Shown here: positions 11,909 to 22,449 of the stretch, piece by piece
Layout of the letters: every line of letters starts with the position of its first letter
Numbering within the stretch: the stretch's first letter is position 1
Source of the DNA: Pyricularia pennisetigena
Taxonomy: Eukaryota; Ascomycota; Sordariomycetes; Magnaporthales; Pyriculariaceae
Reading direction: 5' to 3'
Length of the DNA stretch: 64,000 bases
Assembly: GCF_004337985.1 (NCBI RefSeq)
Contig: NC_043741.1
Coordinates: 815,920 to 879,919, forward strand
Made by a program: the position numbers and the translations under genes
Notes under the pieces: generated by a model
Seen by the model: only the letters and a program-made list of their open reading frames with translations
Databases searched by the model: none
What the model was told of the DNA's origin: nothing

Positions 11909-12540
11909 GGCGTGGGGGCGTATTACTGGATGGAGTATTGAACTAATCTGCTTTATATGCCTCCTCGGCAAGCTATGCAGTCCGGTCGAGGATGCAGCGG
12001 TCAGATTGGACTTTGAAGAGGAACGTGTGCATAACGAATGCATTTGTTTCAATTGAGCAAGCAGACTTGTTAAACGATCAAGTTCAAACCATAATTATCC
12101 CTCTATATAAGACCGAGTTTAATGTTGGATTGGAGAGATGCAAATCAGGGAGAATCCCATTTGCGACAAACTCAATTAAATTCATGGAATTGTTGACATA
12201 AAACCAATCAAATCATAGCAATCAAATTTACCCCCCACTTGACTCTATCTTGCATAAGTACTCTCAATCTTACCTTTGTCAGTAGTTACTTTGAATTACC
12301 TTGCTTTTTTTTTTTATCAGGAACCATTCCCACGGTATCATGATCGTCTTGGCTTGCAGGTGATAATATTTTTCCTTTCCGCACATCAGACGATATTCAC
12401 TTCGCACCAACCTTTCAAACCAAACCAAACCAAACCAAACCAAACTAGACTAGACTACAGTAGTACATGCCGCTGGTTCCTCGGCCCCGCGGCCGATCGA
12501 ACTGGTTGTCAACTGCGCCATCCCACAACATGTCTCCATC
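11909..12540 (+). promoter_or_regulatory. DUR1,2 3' end and regulator upstream region
   Basis: A non-coding spacer. It holds a TATATAA box-like element at 12104-12110 and six tandem CAAAC pentamers at 12416-12445 close to the regulator start codon. No open frame with protein-like composition is seen. Confidence 0.5.
12416..12445 (+). repeat. (CAAAC)6 microsatellite
   Basis: Six perfect CAAAC units end 95 bp before the Zn2Cys6 regulator ATG, followed by a short CTAGA duplication. It probably lies in the 5' leader. Confidence 0.9.
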
Positions 12541-14547
12541 ATGATGAGCACCACAATGGAGAGCAGCACTCGTCCCCTCGACGCCATCGCCAGAGACGCG
12601 CAACACCCATGCGAATCCAACCCCGCCGCCGCGGCGACCGACGACCCCTTTCAGAACCGACCGTCGAAACGCCGCAAGACTGCGACGGCCACAAGCGCTT
12701 CTGATCGGCCCTGCGACATCTGCCGCAGGCGCAAGCTGCGGTGCGTCAGGGAGCCGGCCAACGAAAAATGCTTCCTTTGCGCCTTCAACCAGCAGCCGTG
12801 TACCTTTGTCGAGCAGCCACAAAGGCGCAAGCGGCCGAGGCGCCTTGTCGACGCTGCACCGCCTGCTGGGACCAGCACGGTTGGGCTGTCTGCGGGGTTC
12901 GAGGTGGACAGGCCACCAGCAGCAGCAGCAGCAACAGCAACAGCAACAATGGATGAGAGGCACGGCGATGCGACCAGCGAACATACTGTCATGGTGAATT
13001 TCAGGGCCCGCACGACCACTACGTCGGCAGCGGCGGCGGCGGTGGCGGCGGCGGCGACTTCACCACCCGCCCCGGAATCACCAGCGTCGCTGCTCAATAG
13101 AACCTTGGGCCTACACAAGACCACCCATTCAGTGTACATTGGGCCGAGCTCGCTGCAGGAACCGCGGCTGCTCGGACGCCAAGACACAGCGTCCTTCCCC
13201 CCTGGGAAGCAAAGCATCCGATACCGCCGGATGGACCCCTCCACCGTCTTCATCTCGAGTCCGGATCAGCTCCCCGGCGAGGAGGAGAGCGTGCTCGACG
13301 CCATCGAGTCCCTGGTGCGCCCGAGCGGCCCCGCCCTCGTCAGCCTCTACTTCCGCATTGTCCACCCCAGCTACCCGATCCTGCACAAGGGCGTCTGGCT
13401 GGAAAAGTACCGGCGGAGCTACCGGGAGTTCTCCCCGCCTCTGCTGGCCGCCGTGTACGCACTTGCCACCGACTGGTGGGAGTACGACCCGGCCCTTGCG
13501 TCACTCGACAAGCCGCCCGTCGACCGGCTCGTCGCCACCGCGACGCAGGCCCTCACCGCCGCCATGGGCCGCCCCAAGCTCTCTGCCGTCCAGGCCGGCC
13601 TGCTCCTGCTGCAGCGGTCGGGCGGCGACTCGTGGGTCCTGACCAGCCAGATGGTCGCCCTGTCCGAGGAGGTCGGCCTGCACGTCGACTGCAGCTCGTG
13701 GGACATTCCCGACTGGGAAAAGGGCGTACGGCGCCGCCTGGCCTGGGCAGTGCTCATGCAGGACCGGTGGGGTGCGCTGATCCACGGCCGCCCGTCGCAC
13801 GTGTCGGCGAGCCACTGGCGCGCCCCGCCCCTAGAGCTGGGCGACTTCCCCGAATCGGCCGCCGACGAGGACGACGCCGAGGGCAGTGCAGAGGTTGAGA
13901 ATGGCCGGTACCTCTTCATGCGCCTGGCGCGTCTCACCGAGATCATGTCCGAGGCCCACGCGGCCCTGTACGCGCCATGCCGGGCGGCCCCCGGCGGCGG
14001 CGGCGGCGTTGGCGGCGACGATGACGACGACGACGATGCGGTCCTCGCGCTGCTGGAGCTGGTCAAACCGACGGCGCTGAAGCTCAAGGACTGGGCGAGC
14101 ACGCTCCCCGCGGAGCTGCGCATGGACGACGTGCGGGCGCGCAAGCTGTGCGCCAACGGCTACCTGCACCTCTCGTACTACGCGACCGAGATCATGATCC
14201 ACCGGCGCGTGATCCGCAGCCTGACGCCCGACCACGCCGACCACATCCGGGCCATCTGCCGCAACGCCGCCAAGACGCGACTCGAGCACGCCACGGCCTT
14301 TGTCGAGAAGCTGCGGCCCGAGCACCTGCAGAGCTTCTGGTGGTTCGCCGCGCCAAAGTGCCTGGCTCTCATCGGCGTCTTTGCCGCCCTCTTGTCCGCC
14401 ACCGCCCCCGACCCCGCCGAGGCTGCCTTTTTCAAGCGGAGGCTCGACGACTTCCACTGGACCTTGAAGGTCCGCTCCAAGGGCTCCGTGTCCATGGCTG
14501 CGGCGGTTCGCGAGATGGAAGCTAGCCTCGTGGGCTTGGGCGCATGA
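12541..14547 (+). CDS. Zn2Cys6 transcription factor, Dal81/TamA-like
   Basis: A single-exon gene for 668 residues starting at ATG 12541 (a second ATG follows at once). Residues around 58-85 form a binuclear zinc cluster, CDICRRRKLRC then CFLC and a final Cys six residues later, with a basic tail RRKRPRR. Low-complexity Ala/Thr segments follow. A conserved block (LLNRTLGLHKTTHSVYIGPS) and a fungal transcription factor middle homology region (LYFRIVHPSYPILHKGVW) follow. Near the C-terminus is HLQSFWWFAAPKCLALIG. These blocks match what I remember of TamA/Dal81, the co-activator for GABA, urea and allantoin genes in yeast and Aspergillus. It is the next gene after DUR1,2, so a dedicated urea or nitrogen regulator is a reasonable inference, though it may be a paralogue and not the main TamA. 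An acidic Asp run and glycine run lie near residues 480-500. Confidence 0.88.
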   Translation: MMSTTMESSTRPLDAIARDAQHPCESNPAAAATDDPFQNRPSKRRKTATATSASDRPCDICRRRKLRCVREPANEKCFLCAFNQQPCTFVEQPQRRKRPRRLVDAAPPAGTSTVGLSAGFEVDRPPAAAAATATATMDERHGDATSEHTVMVNFRARTTTTSAAAAAVAAAATSPPAPESPASLLNRTLGLHKTTHSVYIGPSSLQEPRLLGRQDTASFPPGKQSIRYRRMDPSTVFISSPDQLPGEEESVLDAIESLVRPSGPALVSLYFRIVHPSYPILHKGVWLEKYRRSYREFSPPLLAAVYALATDWWEYDPALASLDKPPVDRLVATATQALTAAMGRPKLSAVQAGLLLLQRSGGDSWVLTSQMVALSEEVGLHVDCSSWDIPDWEKGVRRRLAWAVLMQDRWGALIHGRPSHVSASHWRAPPLELGDFPESAADEDDAEGSAEVENGRYLFMRLARLTEIMSEAHAALYAPCRAAPGGGGGVGGDDDDDDDAVLALLELVKPTALKLKDWASTLPAELRMDDVRARKLCANGYLHLSYYATEIMIHRRVIRSLTPDHADHIRAICRNAAKTRLEHATAFVEKLRPEHLQSFWWFAAPKCLALIGVFAALLSATAPDPAEAAFFKRRLDDFHWTLKVRSKGSVSMAAAVREMEASLVGLGA

Positions 14548-15730
14548 CTGAAGCTGCATGTTTGCTCCCCGGTCTAGAGTCAAGAGGACAAGAGAGCGCT
14601 CGAGCTCCCCATAGCCAGACCATGGCCATACTGTCCGTCTGCTTACGAAAGCCTCATGTGACAGCTCTTATAACTCATAAACGAGTGCGTTGGGAATTGC
14701 GTATATAGCCTTTTTCAGTGCCGTCCTGCCCAGGCTCGGCAAGGGGTAATATTGCCTTGCTACATGATGTGAGCCAAGCTCTTCAACGTGTTGGTAGCAC
14801 TCCACAAGCCTCTGGGATAAATAGCTATTTGTATCGTGCAACTGGGCCTCTACAGTGGTCTACATTCTAATCAGATATCACACAACGAATAAGCACGAGT
14901 CAGTGTTTTGTACAAATGGAGACTCTGCGGCTTACAAACCTTGTTTGCCATAAATTGGCCCCAGATCCGATATTCCCTATATACAAAGAATATCATGCCG
15001 CTTACTGCAACTGGTGCTGTCATTCCAACCTTTGAGAAACAAGGCAGTTTGGAATTCTTGTTTAGCAAAAAAGAAACTCAACTGGAGGGCATCCCCTTCG
15101 TTTGTCTTGGTACTCTACTGATATATTACCACAGCAAAGTCCTGTTGCATGACCTTAGGAATACTTGCTAACGTAAGTACCCACAAGGTAACTTTATGCT
15201 GTGCATCTCCGTCTTTGTCAAAATATTTCCGAGTCGCTCACGTATAGCATCGCTGTTGAATCCTTGAATTAAGCCTGGCTCGAAATTCTGTCTTTAATCC
15301 TCCGAGTCAAGTTGTGAGAGTGAGAGGGTATGCTTAAAACCACAGCTTGACAGAGTCTGTGTGATGAAAAGTGTGCATGCGTCCCTTTTCTTCGCAAGAA
15401 AGCATGGCTACGACAAGGCATACAATAATAATAATAAAAAAAAAAAAAACACAGCTCCCTGCGGCTGTATAGTATGACCGATAAACCTGATAACACCTGC
15501 TCCTTGTGCCAAGAACGCCCGCAATCACTGATCCATGTCCCAGATACTATGAACACAAAGTTGGGTATGTTGATTAGAAACGAATCTCATGAAAAAAAAA
15601 AAAAAAAAAAAAAAAAACACAAAAACAAAACACTACATTTGGTGATATCTGTGTCCTCGCTCAAGATCAGAATTCCCTAAAATGGTCAGCCACGCACTGA
15701 TAAGCAGTCAGATCAACCAGGCAAATTCAC
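14548..15730. other. Intergenic region between convergent genes
   Basis: An AT-rich spacer with the 3' ends of the Dal81-like gene and the E2 gene. It contains an A26 run at 15592-15617 and a shorter A run near 15437. Nothing coding was recognised. Confidence 0.55.
15592..15617 (+). repeat. A26 mononucleotide run
   Basis: Twenty-six consecutive A residues in the spacer just beyond the 3' end of the UBE2Z-like gene. Read on that gene's strand it is a T run. Confidence 0.85.
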
Positions 15731-17535
15731 TTACTCCATTGATTGCTGAACCGTCCTACGAAGTCGCCGGTTGTACATCTTTCGGTCATCCGCTGTGCCC
15801 CAATACAGCTTGTGTGCTTCTGGGTTGACCAATGTCCTAGGGTCGTAAGCTGGCTCCTCTTCCTCCAAGGCCTCAATGACGGCTTCAATGTGCGACTTGA
15901 TGTCCTCCCTACGGGACATTGGCACAGTATAGCAGATTGTTCCGTCCATCGCGATCCTGTGGTGAAAGAGGCGCGTTTCGCACTTGACTCGAGGCTGCTC
16001 GTCGGGGTATCGTGGGCTAATCCTGAATGTGACGCGGAAAAGACCTCCATCCAGGTTCGTCATCGGCCGACCAAAGTAGGTGAGCACCCAGACAAACGGG
16101 TTCTTGTTCTCAAGCTCCAGGTTGTGCATGATATCATTGCGCTTAAAGTACTCGACCACTTGCTCGTATTGCCGCCCGAGCATTACGGCCACTGTCGAGT
16201 CCTTCGCTTTTGGTGTCAGGCCCTCTTCTGCCCACCCGAGGACCTCCGTCTCCAGAGCCGTCTTGATGTTTTGCAACCGACGTTCCAAATCCGAGTAGTT
16301 GAACTTGCCCTCCATGCTGTTGTTGTGGCCCTCAAAGGGCATTCTGGTGAAAGCTTGTCCGTCTTTGTTCTCCGCCTTTGCCTTCTGGATGGTTTGGAGA
16401 TACGAGTCGTAGTACCATAGGAAGCGACGTTTGCAAAGGTCCTTAAACGGTTCAAACGGTACGTCTTCGACAGTGTCCGAGTCAATAAGATCATAGTCTT
16501 CTGGCTCGACCTGTGGCGGTGATTGCAGAGTTCCGTCCGCCTGGATCCCAAGGTACTCCTCCATTCTTTGAATGACACTAATTCGAAGGGTCTCGTGTCG
16601 AATCTACAGGTTGAATCAAGGTTGGAAACAGGTACTATCGGCGGGACGGGAAAAGTCTTACCTTTTGAATGTAACGCGCCTGGTTCTTCTTGTCAGAAGC
16701 CTCATTGGCATCCTCAAAACCCGGCTCATTCTCGTAAGGGTTTGATGACATCAAACTCTGGATGGAGATGAGGATTGATTCGAGGCCTTGTGCAGCCGAC
16801 CATTCCTCGCCACGTTCACCACGCCATGTGCTGCCGATTGGTTAGTAAATTACCTGAAGTCTAGAGTCACGATATAATTTATAGTTGACAAACCCAAGGA
16901 TGGAGCTGCAACAAGCTGTTTGTTAGTGCTGGCTTGTATTGTACAGTAGCGCCTAGTCTTGTACTTACAGGCAGACCTTGCCGCCGGCATATATGTTTGG
17001 GTTGAATCGAGTTCGGCCGCTGTTCGTGGTCACGGCGGTTACTGAAGGAGACTTTCTAGGATAATCTGTGTAACAAGACATTGAGGTTGAATAAGCATTC
17101 GAAGCCGAAAACACCAGGCGCGCTTAGACACTTACCCTTGGGAAACCTGAACATGAACTGGTAAACGGGTTAGCTAGTAGCTCTCAGGTGTTAGGTCTGC
17201 TGGCAAAGACTAACCTCGAAAAATCCGAACTCGTACGGTGTCTCATGAGGACCAATAATAAGTGCCTTGACGTTCCGTACGTCAACATCACGGCATGCGA
17301 CGGCGAGCGCTGTGTGCCATGGGATCAGTTTCTCGAACAAGTGACGGTGGACTCCAGGTTGAGATGAGCAAACTAGGTGGTTTACTCACAAAGATCGGAG
17401 TTCTTTTGGATCTCGCTCAGCTCCTAAATTGATGAATTGTGAGTTAGCCAGCCATGTACTGGTGGGTTGGAGTAACAGTCAAAGCAAGGTCACTGGTTGT
17501 ACCTTGGTGATGCGAATAATGCTTTGGTCGGCCAT
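15731..17535 (-). CDS. UBE2Z-like ubiquitin-conjugating enzyme with a second UBC-like domain
   Basis: Eight exons on the minus strand: 17535-17503, 17423-17390, 17309-17215, 17157-17136, 17065-16969, 16905-16894, 16830-16662 and 16603-15731, joining to 444 residues. The first UBC domain (about 1-165) has [36 protein letters not shown] with the likely catalytic Cys at 93, [19 protein letters not shown] and [13 protein letters not shown]. These follow the human UBE2Z (Use1) layout, including the downstream helices ([13 protein letters not shown]). Unlike human UBE2Z, the protein continues into another E2-like fold at about 320-420: [19 protein letters not shown], then a Cys in DGTICYTVP at 378. 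The sixth exon is only 12 nt. Whether the second domain is active is not known. The gene is divergent from RFC2. Confidence 0.88.
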
Positions 17536-18635
17536 CTTGGCTGGGTTGTTGGAGTTCTGTGGCACTGAATTGCCAAGCAAGCAAAATCAGGCCGACTCCG
17601 TCCTTGATAGAAAATAGCCGTGCTCTTAACGCAGGCCGGTGAAGATGGGTTTGATCGGAAAGATGCTACGATAGGCTGGGTTGATGCGCAGAGACGTCGC
17701 GCGGGAGATGGATGAGAAACACGACCAGGCACAATCCGAGTCGGGTGCTCCTGGAGACGGAAAAGCAGGGTCAGGTTGGGGTGGGGTTGAATGCAGGTCC
17801 TAAAAGGAATCAAGTGAAAGTGTTTGTGCACAAGAGCAATATGACGTGGCTGGCTCTGGCTCTGTCTCTGGCTCTGGCTCTGGCTCTGGCTGCGGTGTAT
17901 GGTGTATGTACTGTAGGCAAGGTAGGTGGCCTGCAGCTTGAGTGTTTCTTTCAAGACCTCTTTCGCATACGATGAGAGCAAAGACAAATCAGGCAGTCGA
18001 TGCAACGGAATCTGCCTCGAGCTTCTTTCCTCACTTCTCCAACCCAACACCTTCTTTGTGCGATCAAAGTTGGAGAACAAATGAGTGGAAGCAAGCGCGC
18101 ACGGTCACGAGGGTTCTCTGGCGACGCACAGAGTTCCCTGGTCAAGGCAGCAGCCGATTCCTGACTCTCTGGGTGATTCAACTGATTCCAATCCACAAAT
18201 CTGTTGTTTGTCCAGTGAGTCCGACGGCTTGTCCAGATATTTGTTTTCGGTTCTTGAAAAGGCGTTCAAGACAAAGATGGAAGCGCAGTAAGGCTTGCGC
18301 TGCAGGATACGGTAAGGCGGGGCAGCACTTGAGGTGACGGTATTAGGCCACCCCGGCTCGATCATAACTACCCCACAGTGGACCCAGACCCCTCGTCGAA
18401 TTGGGGCACGGGCCATTTTTCAAATGACTGATCCGCTCGACGCGTCTGAAACGCGTTAAGTGCTTTGAAGCTTGAATTTGAGTATTCCATCACAGAAATC
18501 CATACATCGAAGCTGACGAGTTCTCTCCTTGCACGGGGCTTTTGGAACTTGAAAAATCTGTTACTGCGCTTTGAGAGACCTTCGGAAAAGCTTAATCGAT
18601 TTCCCTGACGAAAAATACCCCGGCGAGTAGCCACA
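17536..18635. promoter_or_regulatory. Shared upstream region of the E2 gene and RFC2
   Basis: A 1.1-kb spacer between two divergent start codons, with a hexamer microsatellite (17847-17892) and no recognised gene. It presumably holds both promoters. I see no clear TATA element. Confidence 0.5.
17847..17892 (+). repeat. Imperfect TGGCTC hexamer repeat
   Basis: A run of TGGCTC/CTGGCT units with one interruption (TGTCTC) upstream of the E2 gene start. Confidence 0.8.
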
Positions 18636-20016
18636 ATGGCAAGCTTTTTCGATATAAAGGCGCGAAAACAGGCAGCCGCAAATGGTGCAACCACAGCAAA
18701 ACAAGAAAAGCATAACCCAGAGAACACAAGAACACAACCATGGGTCGAAAAATAGTAAGACGAAACGCTATTGAAAATCACCCATTGAAAACCTTGAGTT
18801 TATTTGCCAAACTGATTATTTGCCAAACTGTCTGCAGCCGTCCCAAAACACTGAACGATGTCACCGCTCAGTATCACACCGTAACGGTGCTTCAGCGCAC
18901 GCTACAGGCATCCAACGTCCGTACATAACCCCTCGCGCAAAGTCTCGAGCACAACATGTAAACTGATCCTTGCCTTGCGTCTCGGCAAACAGCTTCCACA
19001 CATGCTCTTCTACGGCCCTCCCGGCACGGGCAAGACCTCAACCGTCCTCGCGCTGGCCAAGGAGCTGTTCGGCCCGGAACTCATGAAGTCGCGCGTCCTG
19101 GAGCTCAACGCCTCGGACGAACGTGGCATCTCCATCGTGCGCGAAAAGGTCAAAGACTTTGCGCGCATGCAACTAACGAACCCTCCGCCCGGCTATAAAT
19201 CAAAGTACCCATGCCCACCCTTCAAGATCATTATCCTCGATGAGGCCGACTCGATGACTCAGGACGCGCAGAGCGCTCTCCGCAGGACCATGGAGACGTA
19301 CAGCAAGATCACGCGGTTCTGTCTGATTTGCAACTATGTCACTCGTATCATCGATCCCCTAGCATCCAGGTGCAGCAAGTTTCGCTTCAAGAGCCTGGAT
19401 CAGGAGAATGCTAGGAGTAGGCTGGAGGACATTGCCGCCAAGGAAGGAGTTGCTTTGGAGCAGGGGGCTGTTGATGCGCTGATAAAATGCAGCGAGGGTG
19501 ATTTGAGAAAGGCAATCACTTTTCTGCAAAGTGCAGCCAGGCTGGTTGGTGCCGTAGGTGCTGCCGGAGCAGGACAAGAGGACAAGATGGACGTCGACTC
19601 GAGGCCAGTGACGGTGAGGATCATCGAGGACATTGCCGGCGTCATCCCCGGCAAGACAATCGATGCGCTAGTTGAGGCCATTCGCCCACGAGGTGCCGCT
19701 TTGACCTACCAAGCTGTCTCCAAGGTTGTTGAGGATATGGTTGCAGATGGCTGGAGCGCCACTCAAGTTGTTGGCCAGGTAAGAATCCTTCATCTCCCAT
19801 ACCCGTTCAGTTCGTTTCCCTGACTTTCAAATTATGGATATCATCCAGCTCTACCAAGCTATTGTGTACGACGAGGGAATCCCAAACATTCAAAAGAACG
19901 AGATCGTTATGGTTTTCTCGGAAGTCGACAAGCGTTTGGTTGATGGCTCCGATGAGCACCTCTCCATACTAGATTTGTGCTTGAGGATATCAGTCATCAT
20001 GTCTGCAAGGAAATAA
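18636..20016 (+). CDS. RFC2: Replication factor C small subunit (yeast Rfc2 / human RFC4 type)
   Basis: Subunit of the RFC clamp loader that places PCNA on primer-template DNA in the nucleus. Four exons, 18636-18754, 18838-18916, 18993-19778 and 19849-20016, join to 383 residues. After a short leader comes [14 protein letters not shown], formed across the first intron. Then follow GPPGTGKT (Walker A, about 74-81), [27 protein letters not shown] (Walker B), [20 protein letters not shown] (SRC arginine-finger motif) and the C-terminal collar. The [17 protein letters not shown] wording and [18 protein letters not shown] point to the Rfc2 paralogue and not Rfc3 or Rfc4. The second donor is a non-consensus GTCCGT. 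The gene ends 153 bp from the convergent coiled-coil gene. Confidence 0.95.
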
Positions 20017-20169
20017 TGAGCTTGGTCGTTTATGCATGATATTTTGAGCCATCTAATATTTGACCCTGGCATCTAGCGTGTGGCGTTTTAACGGTATGGC
20101 ACGAGAATGAATTTCACCTATTGTTCCACTTCTTGTTCCAACCGATTTCACGTGATGACTGAATATCAA

Positions 20170-21708
20170 TCAAGCAGCCTCGTCCCCAATAAGGCCGAGG
20201 TCGCCATCCAATTTTGACCATAGATCCACCTGTTGTTGATCTCTCGTCCTAGCTCGCCGTGGGCTCGTTTGCCCCTGCTGAAGCCAAAGGTCCGAATCTC
20301 CGCCGGCTTCCTCCGCGTCAGCAGGTTGCTGACGTCCCAAAAGTTGATCAACCTCGTCCAAGTGTTGCATCGAGGCGCCCAGCGCCATTTCGCCCTCTTC
20401 CGTCTTTTCTACGACCGTCTCGAGCGTCGCCAGTTTGGCCGCCTCGGCCGCAAAGACCCATATCTGGGCACGACTGGAGACGTTCGGTTTTTCGAAACCA
20501 GAAAGAGCCCCGTCGCTCATCAGACCTTGTTGACGGCGAGCCTGACTTGTCATGGGGTATTTAGGCAAAAGTTGGCTCTCCTCGGCCAAGTGGTCCAGGA
20601 CCTGGCAGATCTCTTTTGTCTGCTTTGCCAAGATTGTGTTTAGATGAGATTTCTGTAATATAAGTCCCTTTTGCTCATGAGACACGGCTAGGAGATTTTC
20701 AAGGTACGGTGTGAGTAGACTTGTTGCTGCAAACTGCCGCGGTGGGCCAAGTTTCATTGCCGAATCAGTAGTTGTGGTGGCAGACTTGGGCGGCTCCATC
20801 ACTGGTTGACGGATTGATGAAGCGGCCTTCAACAACGACTTGCGTGCCGTGACGTATTCGCGATATTTCTCTTTGATAGTCGAGATCTGCTCCTCGACGC
20901 GTCGTCGGTTCTCGGCCACTTGTTGTGCAGAATTCTGCGACTGCGCGGGGATATCGCCTTCGGTCCCTGCAGTGTTGGCGAGTTCTGCCTCTATCCATGC
21001 AATCAGCTCGTTGCGCGTAAGAGTCAATGCAGCCAGTTTTGCACTGTCAGTTATCGGAGCATCGCCAGAGGGCTTGGCCGCCCTTCTCTTCTTGACAGCG
21101 TCCAGTAGCTGTTCCTCCTTTTTGAGGAGAAGTTTGGCACGTAAGACTGATTTCTGTAACCGGTCTAAAAGCTCGTCAAGACTCGACTTGGAAAGAGTCT
21201 TGTCAAGAACAAAATTGGTAACCGCCTCTCTGGGAACGTCTGGCAGGGACGGTGAACCCTCAAATACAATGTCGGGATTCAGAAATTCCGACGATGCAGC
21301 GGGCATTTGATCAAGTTGAGCAAGGCGTTTGGTGACAGCCTCTAGACGTTGCCGTTTCCTCTGTAGTTCAAGAGCGACGAGATGGTCCGCAAGAAAACTG
21401 ACCGCCACACCGTCGGGGGCAGCGGCCGAGGCAACTGTGGATTTGCTGTCATGTCGAGCTTTGAGAGCCTCTAATTCCTGCCGCGCCTTGACGTTGGCGT
21501 TGAGTGCTTCCAGATATTCCCTCTGGAGGCCACGGCTTTCAGGGGGTATTTTGACGGCGGCGGACAGGTCAACAAGCGCCAGTGGAACCCGCTCGCTGGC
21601 TGCACCGTCGAGGCTGGCGTTGAGATGCGCCCCTAATACCTTACGAATGTGTGCGGCTTCATCTCGTGATTTTATGAAGGGGGCCAGGGCCTCTTGGGCC
21701 GCTTCCAT
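20170..21708 (-). CDS. Coiled-coil protein of unknown function
   Basis: A single open frame of 512 residues from ATG 21708-21706 to TGA 20172-20170. The composition (A, L, E, K, R, Q) and heptad spacing predict several helical or coiled-coil segments: about 60-125, 170-210, 255-300 and 325-420. No catalytic motif, signal peptide or membrane span is visible. Recognisable stretches include LREYLEAL-like LQREYLEALNANVKARQELE and RRRVEEQISTIKEKYREYV. The length and layout would fit a structural subunit of a kinetochore, augmin or tethering complex, but I do not recognise the family and assign nothing. The gene is divergent from BRR2 and convergent with RFC2. Confidence 0.72.
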   Translation of the reverse strand: MEAAQEALAPFIKSRDEAAHIRKVLGAHLNASLDGAASERVPLALVDLSAAVKIPPESRGLQREYLEALNANVKARQELEALKARHDSKSTVASAAAPDGVAVSFLADHLVALELQRKRQRLEAVTKRLAQLDQMPAASSEFLNPDIVFEGSPSLPDVPREAVTNFVLDKTLSKSSLDELLDRLQKSVLRAKLLLKKEEQLLDAVKKRRAAKPSGDAPITDSAKLAALTLTRNELIAWIEAELANTAGTEGDIPAQSQNSAQQVAENRRRVEEQISTIKEKYREYVTARKSLLKAASSIRQPVMEPPKSATTTTDSAMKLGPPRQFAATSLLTPYLENLLAVSHEQKGLILQKSHLNTILAKQTKEICQVLDHLAEESQLLPKYPMTSQARRQQGLMSDGALSGFEKPNVSSRAQIWVFAAEAAKLATLETVVEKTEEGEMALGASMQHLDEVDQLLGRQQPADAEEAGGDSDLWLQQGQTSPRRARTRDQQQVDLWSKLDGDLGLIGDEAA

Positions 21709-22449
21709 GTTTGTGTTGACCAATACACTGAAGTTGGGCGAATGATGGAGCGAGTATGTTTAACGACAAGGGGAAACAGACAGTGAAATGAACAGCCGTG
21801 GGTGAAGACAGAGAAATGTCGCTTGCCTTCTCATGCGCAACTGGCCCCGCACGTACATAGCAAAGCTTTTTTTTTTTTTTTTTTTTTATGAGCCCTAAAA
21901 AGACGAAGAATGGTACACAAGGTAAATTATAAGTTTGTGCAGTTTCAGGTCATAATTATGCATTTTTATCAAAATAGTAAACAAGCGATCTTGTGGTCAT
22001 CAATCTAGCTGGTCGCTAACATTTACCGACCTTCTCCCAGTGAGGAACAACAATGGAGAGAGGAGCCCCACATTTGTCGCTGGTACTGAAGTCACGCCGC
22101 CGACGCGCTCAGCGAAAAGTAAAAAGTTCGAGCTCCAAAAGACGTTCGCCAACAACACTTTCGCCGCGCAAACCAACAAAACGTCCCCAATTCTGACCGC
22201 TACTACCATCAATAGCGGAATATCCTCTTTTGATTGCAGTGGAGGATATTATAGGCCTGTCTCGCGCATCGACCGTTACATTTTTACCTCTTCAACGGTT
22301 CATGCGTGGGCCTAGCGGCTGGCCTCGCCACTTGCTGGCTACCTCTTGAGGGAACAACAAACCCGCGAGGCTGCGACATCCTTTCGCCGCCGGATCCTAA
22401 CCGAAACCGCTCGATACCCTCCCGAGTATTCCATCAAACCACCGCCAAA
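21709..22449. promoter_or_regulatory. Shared upstream region of the coiled-coil gene and BRR2
   Basis: A 740-bp divergent spacer. It contains a T21 run at 21867-21887. The codons between 22306 and the chosen BRR2 ATG are open in frame but lack protein-like conservation and are taken as 5' leader. Confidence 0.5.
21867..21887 (+). repeat. T21 mononucleotide run
   Basis: Twenty-one consecutive T residues in the coiled-coil gene/BRR2 divergent spacer. Confidence 0.85.

Noticed and set aside
13419..14583. Long minus-strand frames opposite the Zn2Cys6 regulator.
   Set aside because: They come from GC-rich codon bias. Their composition (Ser/Arg or Gly/Val rich) is not protein-like and there is no motif.
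22306..22449. Upstream extension of BRR2.
   Set aside because: The codons are open but the family N-terminus begins at the ATG at 22450.
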